Source: a virus. Taken from it: DNA of 64,000 bases. How positions within the stretch are numbered: position 1 is the stretch's first letter; every line of letters begins with the position of its first letter. Positions 54,604 to 63,525 of the stretch are shown in pieces. Both the position numbers and the translations under genes were made by a program. Under the pieces are notes generated by a model, which had not been told where the DNA came from, searched no databases, and saw only the letters and a program-made list of their open reading frames with translations. The stretch spans positions 62,001 through 126,000 of IMG/VR virus record IMGVR_UViG_3300024326_000001; one strand, 5' to 3'.

Positions 54604-55359
54604 ATGAAAATTTCAATCAGTAAGGTCGATTCAAACAACTTCATCGGCTTCGTTAATAGACTTAAAGTAATTGATTCTTTTGTCTATTTTAAATTAAAAG
54701 ATGGTGTCGTACAGGCATCCGCTTATTTACCACAAAGAGATGCTGTTAAGCATCACAGAATGCCGATTTCTCAAGTTTTTCAAATCGAAGATGGTGAAAT
54801 CTCTACAGACAAAGAATTAAAGATTGCATTCTTTGACGCTTCTAAAATAACAGATGCATTCAAACAATTTGACTATGATGCTATTTCAGCTGAAATCGAA
54901 TTCGTTGAAAACGAAGAAGATTGTGTTGCAACTACATTCAAAATATTTAATGATGAATTAGAAATTACACTTGCATGTTCAGAGCCATCTTTAGGTTATA
55001 AAGATCTAACTGATGCACAGATTCAAGGTATCTTTAACACCGAAGCTTCTACTTTTAAATTCGATTTAGATTACACTTCACTTGCAAAGGTAAGAAACCT
55101 ATTCTCTTTAGATAAAGAAGAAACGTTCTCAATAAATGCAAACGGAAATGGTGTAAAGCTTTTAGGAAAAACCTACAACATGTTAGTAACACCAGATTAT
55201 GACGGTGAATCAGGAACTAACGTTACATTATTCAAAAAATATCTTAACCTTTTAGATAAAGAAGATTACACTGCCCATGTATTAGACAATAGAGTAGTTC
55301 TTAGATCTAATGATTCAGAAACTTTGCTAACGATTGCAACTTGCCAAACAGCAGAGTAA
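54604..55359 (+). CDS. 45: DNA polymerase sliding clamp, gp45-like
   Basis: A 251-residue protein, close to T4 gp45 (228). It has the clamp-like mix of strands, with an early VKHHRMPISQVF and a late NVTLFKKYLNLLDKED helix, and an acidic overall charge as expected for a ring around DNA. It ends three bases before the C-terminal polymerase piece, with which it would work directly. Similarity is judged by pattern and context, not by a unique motif, so the call is good but not certain. Confidence 0.7.
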   Translation: MKISISKVDSNNFIGFVNRLKVIDSFVYFKLKDGVVQASAYLPQRDAVKHHRMPISQVFQIEDGEISTDKELKIAFFDASKITDAFKQFDYDAISAEIEFVENEEDCVATTFKIFNDELEITLACSEPSLGYKDLTDAQIQGIFNTEASTFKFDLDYTSLAKVRNLFSLDKEETFSINANGNGVKLLGKTYNMLVTPDYDGESGTNVTLFKKYLNLLDKEDYTAHVLDNRVVLRSNDSETLLTIATCQTAE

Positions 55360-55362
55360 TTT

Positions 55363-56562
55363 ATGGATATAAACACACTAATTAACAAGCCCGAAGACGA
55401 CCTTACACGGGATGAAATGCAAACCTTGGCGGATCACTATCAAACAATGTCCGCCAAGTTTACTGCATACGAACAGGCCGTTAAAGTAACTCTTAACTCG
55501 ATCTATGGTGCATTTGGTAATAAGTGGTTTCACTTTTTTAATATAGACATTGCAGAATCTATTACACTACAAGGACAGAATGCAATTCTATATTCTGAAA
55601 AGATTCTTAATAAATATTTTCAAGAGTTTTGGCCTAAAGATACTGTGGTCCATGAACATTTCAATATTTCTATTAAGAATAAATTAGTAAGACCTTCCGT
55701 GGTTTATATTGATACAGATTCATGTTACGTTCAGTTTGAAGAAATGTATGAATCTATTGAATGGCTAGGAGATAATAAACTACCAATTGATAAGTTTATT
55801 ATGGAATTATATACGTTCAGAATCAAAGACTATATCACGAAATGTATGGCAAAGTATGCCGAAGTTACGAACACAGACAACTTTTTATATTTCGATTTAG
55901 AAACAATTGCATATTCAGGAATATGGTTAGCTAAAAAGAAATATTTACAAGACATTGCATGGGAAGATAAGCTCGAAGTAGACGATAGATACCCTTCTCT
56001 TAAGAAGATTAAGACGATTGGATTTGATACTATTCAATCTTCTACTCCTACATTAGCAAGAAAGCATTTGACTGAAGCTCTTAAATTGATTTTATCTGAA
56101 AAGCCAACTGCAGAGATGTTAAGTAGATTAGTTTCTTTTTTGAAAACGGCAAAGAAAGAGTTTAAGATGTCTAATGTTGATGAAATAGCTTTCAATAAAA
56201 GAACTAATAATATTGAAAAATACATTGTAGATGATACGATAGAATTTCAATATGGTTTAAAATGTCCTCCGAACGTCAAGGCAGCAGGATTCTATAACTT
56301 CTTAATGAATCAGAATCCAAAATATAAAAACAAGTATAAAATGATTGGTAATGGCGAAAAGCTAAAATTATATCATTGTAAACATAATGTATGTGAAATG
56401 TATGCATATCAACCAGGTGCCCATCCTTATGAAATTGCACCACAGGTAGATTATGAAACACAATTTGAAAAATCTGTAATAGATCCTATCAATAGAGTAT
56501 TATCTTCAGTAGGTCTTCAGAGACTAAACAGAAATCTAATATATTCATCTTCATTATTCTAA
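55363..56562 (+). CDS. 43: Family B DNA polymerase, C-terminal part (motifs B and C), gp43-like
   Basis: A 399-residue polypeptide with its own ATG that supplies what the N-terminal piece lacks. Motif B is KVTLNSIYGAFGN (Lys41), motif C YIDTDS (Asp117-Asp119), then the thumb domain, with YIVDDTIEFQYG and a hydrophobic C-terminus ending SSSLF that may bind the clamp. The first 40 residues (EDDLTRDEMQTLADHY) correspond to the fingers helix after the break. The halves are about 3.9 kb apart with nrdB, nrdA and the clamp between. All catalytic Asp residues are present across the two proteins. Confidence 0.9.
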   Translation: MDINTLINKPEDDLTRDEMQTLADHYQTMSAKFTAYEQAVKVTLNSIYGAFGNKWFHFFNIDIAESITLQGQNAILYSEKILNKYFQEFWPKDTVVHEHFNISIKNKLVRPSVVYIDTDSCYVQFEEMYESIEWLGDNKLPIDKFIMELYTFRIKDYITKCMAKYAEVTNTDNFLYFDLETIAYSGIWLAKKKYLQDIAWEDKLEVDDRYPSLKKIKTIGFDTIQSSTPTLARKHLTEALKLILSEKPTAEMLSRLVSFLKTAKKEFKMSNVDEIAFNKRTNNIEKYIVDDTIEFQYGLKCPPNVKAAGFYNFLMNQNPKYKNKYKMIGNGEKLKLYHCKHNVCEMYAYQPGAHPYEIAPQVDYETQFEKSVIDPINRVLSSVGLQRLNRNLIYSSSLF

Positions 56563-56573
56563 AAATAAACAAA

Positions 56574-56750
56574 ATGGATTTTAAAAGTAAAATAATAGAA
56601 TTGGTTGAACAAACCCCTAATAATTATGAATTAGGAGATAAGGTAAGAAAAATGATTTGGCCTTTAATTTTTAAAGAAAAAACAATTTCAAATGATCCTA
56701 AACAAATTAGTATCTTTGACGAAATAGAAGAAAGAAAAAACAATGCTTGA
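56574..56750 (+). CDS. Small protein of unknown function
   Basis: A 58-residue ORF behind an AATAAACAAA leader, overlapping the next ATG by eight bases. Residues 20-35 hold a GDKVRKMIWPLIFKEK helix and the C-terminus has an ISIFDEIEE segment, which resembles the short hydrophobic clamp- or partner-binding tails of phage replication proteins. It starts right after polymerase and clamp, which fits, but no family can be named. Confidence 0.55.
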   Translation: MDFKSKIIELVEQTPNNYELGDKVRKMIWPLIFKEKTISNDPKQISIFDEIEERKNNA

Positions 56751-56931
56751 TCCAAATAATCTTACGGAAGAACAGAATGTATTTGTTGCAAAATACAAAA
56801 CACTCTATAATAGGCTAGTTTCTCTTCAAGAAAAAATGGATTCTATGAAAAAGGAATCCGATGTTCTTATTAAAGAACTCGAAACACTAAGAAAACAAGA
56901 AAAAAACATATTTAAAAATGGCAAAAAATAA
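56743..56931 (+). CDS. Small coiled-coil protein
   Basis: A 62-residue ORF overlapping both neighbours. Heptad spacing from residue 10 to the end (YNRLVSLQEKMDSMKKESDV) indicates a coiled coil with a Lys-rich tail. Its overlap with uvsX (14 bases) suggests translational coupling. No family recognised. Confidence 0.55.
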   Translation: MLDPNNLTEEQNVFVAKYKTLYNRLVSLQEKMDSMKKESDVLIKELETLRKQEKNIFKNGKK

Positions 56932-58027
56932 AGACTTTACATTCGACGATTTAAATAAGCAATTAGCTGATTTAAATCCATTAGGATCTATCATGGAAAC
57001 TTCAAACTTTTCAAAGGTAACAGATTGGATTCACACAGGAAATTATCATTTGAACGCATGTGTATCAGGTTCATTATTTAAAGGATGGCCAAACAATAGA
57101 TCATCATCTATCGCTGGTCCTTCAGGAACAGGTAAAACATTCTTAATGTTAAACACAGTTAGAGAAGCTATTGATAAAGGATATAGTGTAATTTATTATG
57201 ATTCTGAAGCAGCCGTTGATAAGGAACAAATGGAAAAGTTTGGAATTGATACTTCCAAAGTAAATTACCAACCTACAAATACAGTTCAAGATTTTAGAAC
57301 TTCTGTAACTACAATTACTAAGAAAATGCAAGATGCTAAAAGAGCAGGTGGTGAAGTTCCTAAAGTAATGATTATTTTAGATTCAGCCGGTAACTTAGCG
57401 ACTGCGAAAGAAATAGCAGATGCAGCAAGTGGTTCTGACAAATCAGATATGACTAGATCTAAGGTTTTAAAATCTATCTTTAGAATTATAATGACTCCAT
57501 TAGCAGATCTTAAAATACCTTTCTTATTTACAAACCATACATACCAATCTCAATCCTTTATTCCAATGCAAATCGCAGGTGGTGGAACAGGACCACAGTA
57601 TGCAGCATCAATTGTACTGATGTTAAACAAGGCTCAATTAAAGGACGGAGCTGAAAAAGTAGGTATTATAGTTACGGCTAAACCTGATAAAAATAGATTT
57701 GCAAAGCCACATCCTATTAAGTTTCACTTAAACTTTACAGAAGGTATGAATCCTTATGTTGGATTAGAACAATATGCTACATGGGATATTTGTGGAATTA
57801 CTAGAGGAAATATTGTAAAAGGAGAAAAGATTCCAAAGGCAACAGCAAGAACATGGATATGTAAACACCTAGATCATACTGTTGCGAATAAAGATTTCTT
57901 TTCTGAAATGGTATTTACACAAACCGTACTAGAGCAAATCGAATCGCACATTCAACCTTTGTTTAATTACAACACTGAAATTTCTGAAATTGACGTAGAA
58001 GAAATGTTAGAAGATAGTGAAGCATAA
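56918..58027 (+). CDS. uvsX: RecA-like recombinase UvsX
   Basis: A 369-residue strand-exchange ATPase. Walker A is GPSGTGKT at 67-74, Walker B KVMIILDSAGNLA near 146. Later LFTNHTYQS and GGTGPQYAASIVL give the RecA-family loop region. The C-terminus is acidic (EIDVEEMLEDSEA), as in T4 UvsX. Length is near T4 UvsX (391). It would work with gp32 and the UvsY-like protein at 28784. It overlaps the next gene by one base. Confidence 0.95.
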   Translation: MAKNKDFTFDDLNKQLADLNPLGSIMETSNFSKVTDWIHTGNYHLNACVSGSLFKGWPNNRSSSIAGPSGTGKTFLMLNTVREAIDKGYSVIYYDSEAAVDKEQMEKFGIDTSKVNYQPTNTVQDFRTSVTTITKKMQDAKRAGGEVPKVMIILDSAGNLATAKEIADAASGSDKSDMTRSKVLKSIFRIIMTPLADLKIPFLFTNHTYQSQSFIPMQIAGGGTGPQYAASIVLMLNKAQLKDGAEKVGIIVTAKPDKNRFAKPHPIKFHLNFTEGMNPYVGLEQYATWDICGITRGNIVKGEKIPKATARTWICKHLDHTVANKDFFSEMVFTQTVLEQIESHIQPLFNYNTEISEIDVEEMLEDSEA

Positions 58028-58338
58028 TGAAGTTGAACATAAACAAGATAAACGAAGATAAGCTTCCAATTAAATATATTCTGGGAATACAAGAAGAATT
58101 AGAATCTTTTCCCGATGCATTTGACATTATGCATATATTTATAACTAGAGCAGTGAGACAGCCTGACAGACAAAAGGCGTCTTTCACCAAACATGCTCTC
58201 AATAAATATTTCGCAAAGGGGAAAAATGAAAATGTAGAATCCGGATTAAATGAAGCAATTGGTATGGGACTAATAGAACAAACCAATTCGAACGAAGGTA
58301 AAGAAGCTTATAAAATATTAATTAACCCATTCCTATGA
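58027..58338 (+). CDS. Small protein of unknown function between UvsX and the oxygenase
   Basis: A 103-residue ORF coupled to uvsX (TAATG overlap) and to the next gene (four-base overlap). Its helical core has SFTKHALNKYFAK and LNEAIGMGLIEQT, an arrangement like a winged-helix DNA-binding domain, followed by a terminal strand (AYKILINPFL). The winged-helix idea is only a shape impression. Confidence 0.5.
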   Translation: MKLNINKINEDKLPIKYILGIQEELESFPDAFDIMHIFITRAVRQPDRQKASFTKHALNKYFAKGKNENVESGLNEAIGMGLIEQTNSNEGKEAYKILINPFL

Positions 58339-58928
58339 TAACAATTAGAGACAACTTTATTAAAGATGAAAAACTCCTCAGAGATATTGCAAATGATAAC
58401 ACATTTTTTGCAGATCCAGGTGTTTATTACTGGTGGAAAGGATGGTTCAACGAAGAACCAGGCCATGAACCTACAGTAAAACAAAGGCTTATATCAGCTA
58501 TTTGGGCAAATGATTGCCCAATATCTGAAGTATGGGATATAGCAGGATTTGAATATTGGACAGGTATTCAGTCTGCTAATCCTACATTAGGACATAAGGA
58601 CAATTTAGGATTTCATTTTGATAAAGATGAATCTTGGTTCAAGAAAACCAACGGAGAAGAAATAGTAAGACCTGTAATAGGCACTGTATATTATCCGCCA
58701 CAACCTGAGTTTGAAGGAGGAGAATTAATAGTTCATACTGCAGGAAAGGATAAAGCGCCTGATGTAATTCAAACCCGACCTAATAGATTAATTATATTTA
58801 GAGCAGGTGATGATGTCCATGCAGTCGATACGGTTACTAAGGGAACTAGAAAGGCAATTGCAATTAATTTATGGTCAGATGTACCTTTTGCAAAAACAAA
58901 TGGTGATTTAGTGGTAGAACAAGTATAA
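58335..58928 (+). CDS. 2-oxoglutarate/Fe(II)-dependent dioxygenase
   Basis: A 197-residue double-stranded beta-helix oxygenase. The iron triad is His94-x-Asp96 (GFHFDKDE) and His162 (DDVHAVD), and Arg172 (GTRKAI) is positioned for 2-oxoglutarate. GTVYYPPQPEFEGGELIVH is the usual strand before the second His. These enzymes hydroxylate proteins or modified bases. Inside a recombination and replication cluster it might act on DNA bases or on a host protein. The substrate is unknown. Confidence 0.85.
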   Translation: MITIRDNFIKDEKLLRDIANDNTFFADPGVYYWWKGWFNEEPGHEPTVKQRLISAIWANDCPISEVWDIAGFEYWTGIQSANPTLGHKDNLGFHFDKDESWFKKTNGEEIVRPVIGTVYYPPQPEFEGGELIVHTAGKDKAPDVIQTRPNRLIIFRAGDDVHAVDTVTKGTRKAIAINLWSDVPFAKTNGDLVVEQV

Positions 58929-58938
58929 AAACTATAAT

Positions 58939-60252
58939 ATGAAATTTGGACCTGATTTTGAAAAAATATTCTTTAAATTATCTTTACAGAAACCCAAGTA
59001 TCTAGGAAATATTAAACGAGGATTCTACACCTCAGAAGATATTGACTTAATACACTTCCTTGCTACTAAGTTCTATGATAAGTTTCATGAAACTCCTTCT
59101 AACGAGCAAATGAAACTGCTTATTAAGAATGATAAGATTTCAGGAAAGGTTGAAGAGTCTATTATAGATATTGTATATAATGTAGACCTTGACCAATATG
59201 ACGAAGAATGGTTAACTTCTACAGCCGAAGCATGGATTAAATGGCGTAACTTTGATAATACTCTTATAGATACTATCGAGTATATTAAAACAACTGAAGT
59301 AACACCGGATAATGCAGACTCGATCATCTCTAAGGTTAAAACTTTAATTAATGATAGAAACTCTATCGTATTTAACTCTGACCTAGGATTAGACTTCTTT
59401 AAACCAGAGGATCACTCTTTCGAAGATGCCGTTAAAGTATCTACAGGATATAACTTTTTAGATCGAGCCTTAAATGGTGGTTATGATAAAGATGGTTCTT
59501 TAGTTGTTTATGTAGGTGAACAGAATATCGGTAAATCAATTTACCTTGCTAACGATGCCGCTAATTTTGTAAAGATGGGAACAAACACTGCGGTAATCAC
59601 TGCAGAAATGTCAGCTATTAAATTTATGAAAAGAATCGGTTCTAATTTACTAAGCATAAATATTTCAGACTACGAAGAAAAATCTAAAAATTCTGATTTG
59701 ATCAAAAGAAAATTAGAAACAGTAGGAGACGGCTTTACTCCCCCTGGTCAATTATTTGTAAAACAATTTCCAACATCACAGGCGACTGTTCCAGATATTG
59801 AAGCATACTTAAAGCAAATTGAAGAAGAAAGAAAAATAAAACTAGGTGCAGTAGTTATTGACTATATTAATATTCTTTCTAATTTTAGAAATCCTAATTC
59901 TGAAAACACATATCTTAAGATCAAGCAGATTGCAGAAGATCTTAGAGCAATGGGTGTAAGAAACGGATGGCTAATTGTAACAGCAACACAGATTACAAGA
60001 AACGGTTATAATTCAAGCGATATCACAATGACAGATGTTGCAGAATCAGCAGGTCTATCACATACTGCAGATATTATGCTTGGTATTATACAAGACGATA
60101 TGATGAGAGCTAGTTATGAATACTGGCTTAAAATATTGAAAATACGAGACGGTGAAGGTAGAGGATCTAAATGTAAATTAGGAATTAACTATAATTACAT
60201 GAGACTTACAGAGACCGATGAAGTTACTAATTCTAACATACACAGCTTATAA
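58939..60252 (+). CDS. 41: Replicative DNA helicase, gp41-like
   Basis: A 437-residue DnaB-family hexameric helicase. A helical N-terminal domain leads into a RecA-type core with STGYNFLDRALNGG, Walker A GEQNIGKS at 193-200, ITAEMS, and Walker B GAVVIDYINILSN near 300. LIVTATQITRNGYNS is the family motif 3 region. Length is near T4 gp41 (475). It unwinds the fork and recruits the gp61 primase encoded at 27482. Loader gp59 is not seen in the window. Confidence 0.9.
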   Translation: MKFGPDFEKIFFKLSLQKPKYLGNIKRGFYTSEDIDLIHFLATKFYDKFHETPSNEQMKLLIKNDKISGKVEESIIDIVYNVDLDQYDEEWLTSTAEAWIKWRNFDNTLIDTIEYIKTTEVTPDNADSIISKVKTLINDRNSIVFNSDLGLDFFKPEDHSFEDAVKVSTGYNFLDRALNGGYDKDGSLVVYVGEQNIGKSIYLANDAANFVKMGTNTAVITAEMSAIKFMKRIGSNLLSINISDYEEKSKNSDLIKRKLETVGDGFTPPGQLFVKQFPTSQATVPDIEAYLKQIEEERKIKLGAVVIDYINILSNFRNPNSENTYLKIKQIAEDLRAMGVRNGWLIVTATQITRNGYNSSDITMTDVAESAGLSHTADIMLGIIQDDMMRASYEYWLKILKIRDGEGRGSKCKLGINYNYMRLTETDEVTNSNIHSL

Positions 60253-60254
60253 TT

Positions 60255-60701
60255 ATGAGAACAAAAAGAGATAAAATATTTGACAACACTTTCGAAGACG
60301 GCGGAGACTTTGAACTAAATGGAACTATTTCATTTAACCTTAATCCACAATACACGGATAACAGAGACGAAGAAGATAAAATAGAAAGTGAACAAATCAG
60401 AAATAAGATTCATGAATTAATAGAGGCTTCAAGATTTAAGAAGTTTAATGAGGTAGATGAATTTCAGCAGATAACTAAATTAAGAAAATTAGACATAAAT
60501 GAAGTGTATGGGTTTATGTATGACGAACTAAGCACAAAGTTTTCTATAATAGATTTATTTTCAGAACTATGCGATTACTTTAATATCAATCCAACTAAAT
60601 TTTATTCTTCACTAAGTAACAAATATAAGGAAGCCCTTATTCAAGAACTTGACAAGAAAACAAACGTCTTAAAAAGAAAGAACATAAATAAACTTTTCTA
60701 A
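60255..60701 (+). CDS. Acidic helical protein of unknown function between gp41 and gp47
   Basis: A 148-residue ORF with gaps of two bases on both sides. The N-terminus is acidic and likely disordered (FDNTFEDGGDFELNGT). The rest is helical with SIIDLFSELCDYFNINPTKF and a very basic end (KKTNVLKRKNINK). A protein of this size in the same operon position occurs in other T4-like phages as far as I recall, without a known function. It may be an adaptor for helicase or nuclease. Confidence 0.55.
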   Translation: MRTKRDKIFDNTFEDGGDFELNGTISFNLNPQYTDNRDEEDKIESEQIRNKIHELIEASRFKKFNEVDEFQQITKLRKLDINEVYGFMYDELSTKFSIIDLFSELCDYFNINPTKFYSSLSNKYKEALIQELDKKTNVLKRKNINKLF

Positions 60702-60703
60702 AA

Positions 60704-61819
60704 ATGATAGAGCCAAAGGTATTAGAGAAACCAGTAAATAGAATCTGGATTCTCGGAGATATGCACCTTGGAGTTCGTTCTAATTCTCTGGAATGGTTAC
60801 AGACACAGAAAGATTTTTACGAAAACCAATTTATTCCAACACTAAAAAGAGATGTCAAAGAAGGCGACATTTTAGTTCAGGTTGGAGACGCATTCGATAA
60901 TAGACAAAGTATAAACTTAAGAGTTCTGCACTATGCAGTAGATCTTTTTGAAAGATTAGGTGAAATTTTGCCAGTTCATGTTATATGCGGTAACCATGAT
61001 ATATGGGCTAAAAAATCCAATGATGTAAGTTCAATAGATTCTTTAAAGTGGATTCCTAACGTTGCAGTATATAAGGAACCTAGGGAATTTAAATGGGGAG
61101 GAAAGAAAGTTCTCTTAATGCCATGGAGAAGAGATTCCACACATGAAGCAGAAACACTTGCACAATTTCCAAATTCAGATATTGTATTTTGCCATTCTGA
61201 AGTTTCAGGAGTTTCTTTAAATTCTAAAGTTAAAAACCACCATGGAACAGATACTATTTCTTATAAAAACTATGATGCAGTTTATTCAGGACATATTCAT
61301 TATAGACAAACTAAAGGAAAGTTAAGATTAGTAGGAACTCCTTACGAATTAACAAGATCTGATTCGGGTAACACTAAGGGCTTTGATATGGTTGATCTAG
61401 GAACCATGGAAGAAACCTTTTACGAAAATACTATATCACCTAAGTTCGTAAAGTTTTATCTTACAGGTCTTTACAATGTTTCTCTTGGTGAATTTAAAGA
61501 TAAGATTAGAAATAATTATGTAGATTTATATGTTCCTTCTAATATTGCAACAACAAGTGCACTGTCAAGATTAATAAACAAAATACAAAAAATAGGTAGA
61601 AGAATAGAACCAAACATATATGAATTAGATTCTTTCTTAGATAAGGACTTATATGATATGGATGAAATAGAAGATCTCTATAAGAACTATAACATTCTAC
61701 ACCTATGTAATACGTTCGTTGATGGTCTTCCACATGATGACGAAACTAGAGAAAGAGTTAAGACTAGTTTAAAAAACTTGCATGATAAATGTGCATATAA
61801 TTACGATAACGAAGCATGA
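60704..61819 (+). CDS. 47: Recombination endonuclease subunit gp47 (SbcD/Mre11-like)
   Basis: A 371-residue metallophosphoesterase. Metal-binding motifs are in order: GDMHLG (Asp19 and His21), VGDAFDNR, GNHD at 96-99, a CHSE histidine in the middle, and GHIH at 196-199. With gp46 it resects DNA ends for recombination-dependent replication. The stop overlaps the gp46 start by four bases, as is common for this pair. Length is close to T4 gp47 (339). Confidence 0.95.
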   Translation: MIEPKVLEKPVNRIWILGDMHLGVRSNSLEWLQTQKDFYENQFIPTLKRDVKEGDILVQVGDAFDNRQSINLRVLHYAVDLFERLGEILPVHVICGNHDIWAKKSNDVSSIDSLKWIPNVAVYKEPREFKWGGKKVLLMPWRRDSTHEAETLAQFPNSDIVFCHSEVSGVSLNSKVKNHHGTDTISYKNYDAVYSGHIHYRQTKGKLRLVGTPYELTRSDSGNTKGFDMVDLGTMEETFYENTISPKFVKFYLTGLYNVSLGEFKDKIRNNYVDLYVPSNIATTSALSRLINKIQKIGRRIEPNIYELDSFLDKDLYDMDEIEDLYKNYNILHLCNTFVDGLPHDDETRERVKTSLKNLHDKCAYNYDNEA

Positions 61820-63489
61820 AAATCAAATCAATAGAATTTAAAAACTTTGCATCATACGGAAATTCAATTCAAAGGATAGAATTCGAAGATGATAAAGCGG
61901 AGTTGTTATTAACTCTTGGTAAAAATGGTCATGGTAAAACTACCATCGCCAATGCAATAGTATATGCGCTATACGGTAAAGTTGAAGGTGTTAAGATGGC
62001 GGACCTTCCTAATAGAATTAATAAGGAATTATGGGTAAGAATAGAACTTCAATGTAAAGGAACTATAGTAGAAATCGAGAGAGGTTTGATGCCTAATAGA
62101 TTTAAAGTTCTTTTAAATGGAATTGAATTTGATAAAGCAGGTAAGAAATCAGTTCAGGATTATTTAGAAGAAGAGATATTCGGAATCCCATATCATGTAT
62201 TTAAAAACATTATAATTTTATCTGTAAATGATTTTAAGTCGTTCTTAACAATGACAAATCATGATAAAAGACAAATCATCGATAAAATGTTTGGATTCTC
62301 CATCCTTAATGATATGCAAAAGCAGATTAAAGATGAAAGAAGAGATCTTAAAATAGAATTAGATTCTTATGAAAAAGAATTAAGCCAGCTTAGTGAAAAT
62401 ATAGTTTCAGTTAATATGAAATTAAATCAATTACTAGCAGAAGCTGACACTAAAAACAAAGAAGAAATAGAATCTTTGAAAACTAGTCTTAAAAAATATG
62501 ATTCTAATAGAATTAAATTAGAAGAGGCAAGCACCAAAGTATCTAAAATGATTACTTCTAATTCTTCTGACTTACAGGAAAAACAATCTAAATATACTTC
62601 ACTTAAATATGAGTTAGTAGAATTAAAGAAAAAGCTAGCGTTATATGAAACTGATAAATGTCCAACATGTGAAGGCGAACTAACCTCTTCTTTTCACCAA
62701 GAAAGAAAAAAAGAAATAGAGTCTAAGGCAGAATCTCTTCCTTCTGATATCTCAAAGGCAGAAACAAAGGTGAATGATATTAAATCTAATATTTCAGATT
62801 TAAGAATTAAGGACAAGGCAATTAACGATAAAGTGTCTACTATTAATACTAACATTAGAAATTTAAAGAATGAATTAGTAAAGATAAAAGATTCTTTAAA
62901 TTCTAATAATGATTTTTCACACTTAAAGCAAATCATTGAAGAATTCGAAATACAAGAATCATCAAAGTCAAATTTAAAGGATGAAACTTCTGGTAACTAT
63001 AATTTCTTAGAAATAATAGAAGAGGTTCTAGGTGAAGATGGCGTTAAGAACCTTGCAATTCAAACTATTTTACCAGGTCTTAATGCTAATATTGCCGCAA
63101 TGGGTCAGACAATGCACTTACCTTTCCATATAAGATTCGATGAAAAGTTTAATTGTCTTATTAATCATTTAGGAGAAGAGATCAATCCACTTACATTATC
63201 TACAGGTGAAAGAAAGAAGGCAGACTTTATTATAATTATTGCTATCATTAAAATACTTAAGTTAAGATTTCCACAATTAAATCTTTTATTCTTAGACGAG
63301 TTATTATCTTCAGTAGATGCAGATGGAGTCCATAATATTCTTAAAATTCTATCACAGGTTATTAAAGATAGTAAGATTAATACTTTCGTAATTAATCACA
63401 CCGTTCTTCCCCATGAATTATTTGATAAAAAGATACAAATATATAGAGAAAATGGATTCTCTAAACTCGAGATAGAGGTTATAGAATAA
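61816..63489 (+). CDS. 46: Recombination endonuclease subunit gp46 (SbcC/Rad50-like)
   Basis: A 557-residue SMC-type ATPase. Walker A is GKNGHGKTT at 35-43. Two coiled-coil arms flank a zinc hook CPTCEGEL with Cys282 and Cys285. The signature LSTGERKKAD and Walker B LLFLDELLSSVD (Asp494) follow. Length is close to T4 gp46 (560). It forms the resection complex with gp47. It is the last gene of the recombination block, and the gap behind it carries a GATATATA motif. Confidence 0.95.
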   Translation: MKIKSIEFKNFASYGNSIQRIEFEDDKAELLLTLGKNGHGKTTIANAIVYALYGKVEGVKMADLPNRINKELWVRIELQCKGTIVEIERGLMPNRFKVLLNGIEFDKAGKKSVQDYLEEEIFGIPYHVFKNIIILSVNDFKSFLTMTNHDKRQIIDKMFGFSILNDMQKQIKDERRDLKIELDSYEKELSQLSENIVSVNMKLNQLLAEADTKNKEEIESLKTSLKKYDSNRIKLEEASTKVSKMITSNSSDLQEKQSKYTSLKYELVELKKKLALYETDKCPTCEGELTSSFHQERKKEIESKAESLPSDISKAETKVNDIKSNISDLRIKDKAINDKVSTINTNIRNLKNELVKIKDSLNSNNDFSHLKQIIEEFEIQESSKSNLKDETSGNYNFLEIIEEVLGEDGVKNLAIQTILPGLNANIAAMGQTMHLPFHIRFDEKFNCLINHLGEEINPLTLSTGERKKADFIIIIAIIKILKLRFPQLNLLFLDELLSSVDADGVHNILKILSQVIKDSKINTFVINHTVLPHELFDKKIQIYRENGFSKLEIEVIE

Positions 63490-63490
63490 A

Positions 63491-63498
63491 GATATATA
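63491..63498 (+). promoter_or_regulatory. GATATATA motif, candidate late promoter
   Basis: AAAGATATATAAA begins within a few bases after the gp46 stop and 27 bases before the ATG of another protein with a capsid-targeting-like leader. It supports a switch from the replication operon to late transcription here. Confidence 0.4.
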
Positions 63499-63525
63499 AA
63501 TCAAATAAAAAGATTTCACTTAAAC

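Noticed and set aside
50046-56562. Split intein, group I intron or frameshift explaining the broken polymerase
   Set aside because: Neither side of the break has intein blocks or terminal His-Asn. Complete nrdB, nrdA and clamp genes with their own signals lie between, and each piece has a proper start and stop.
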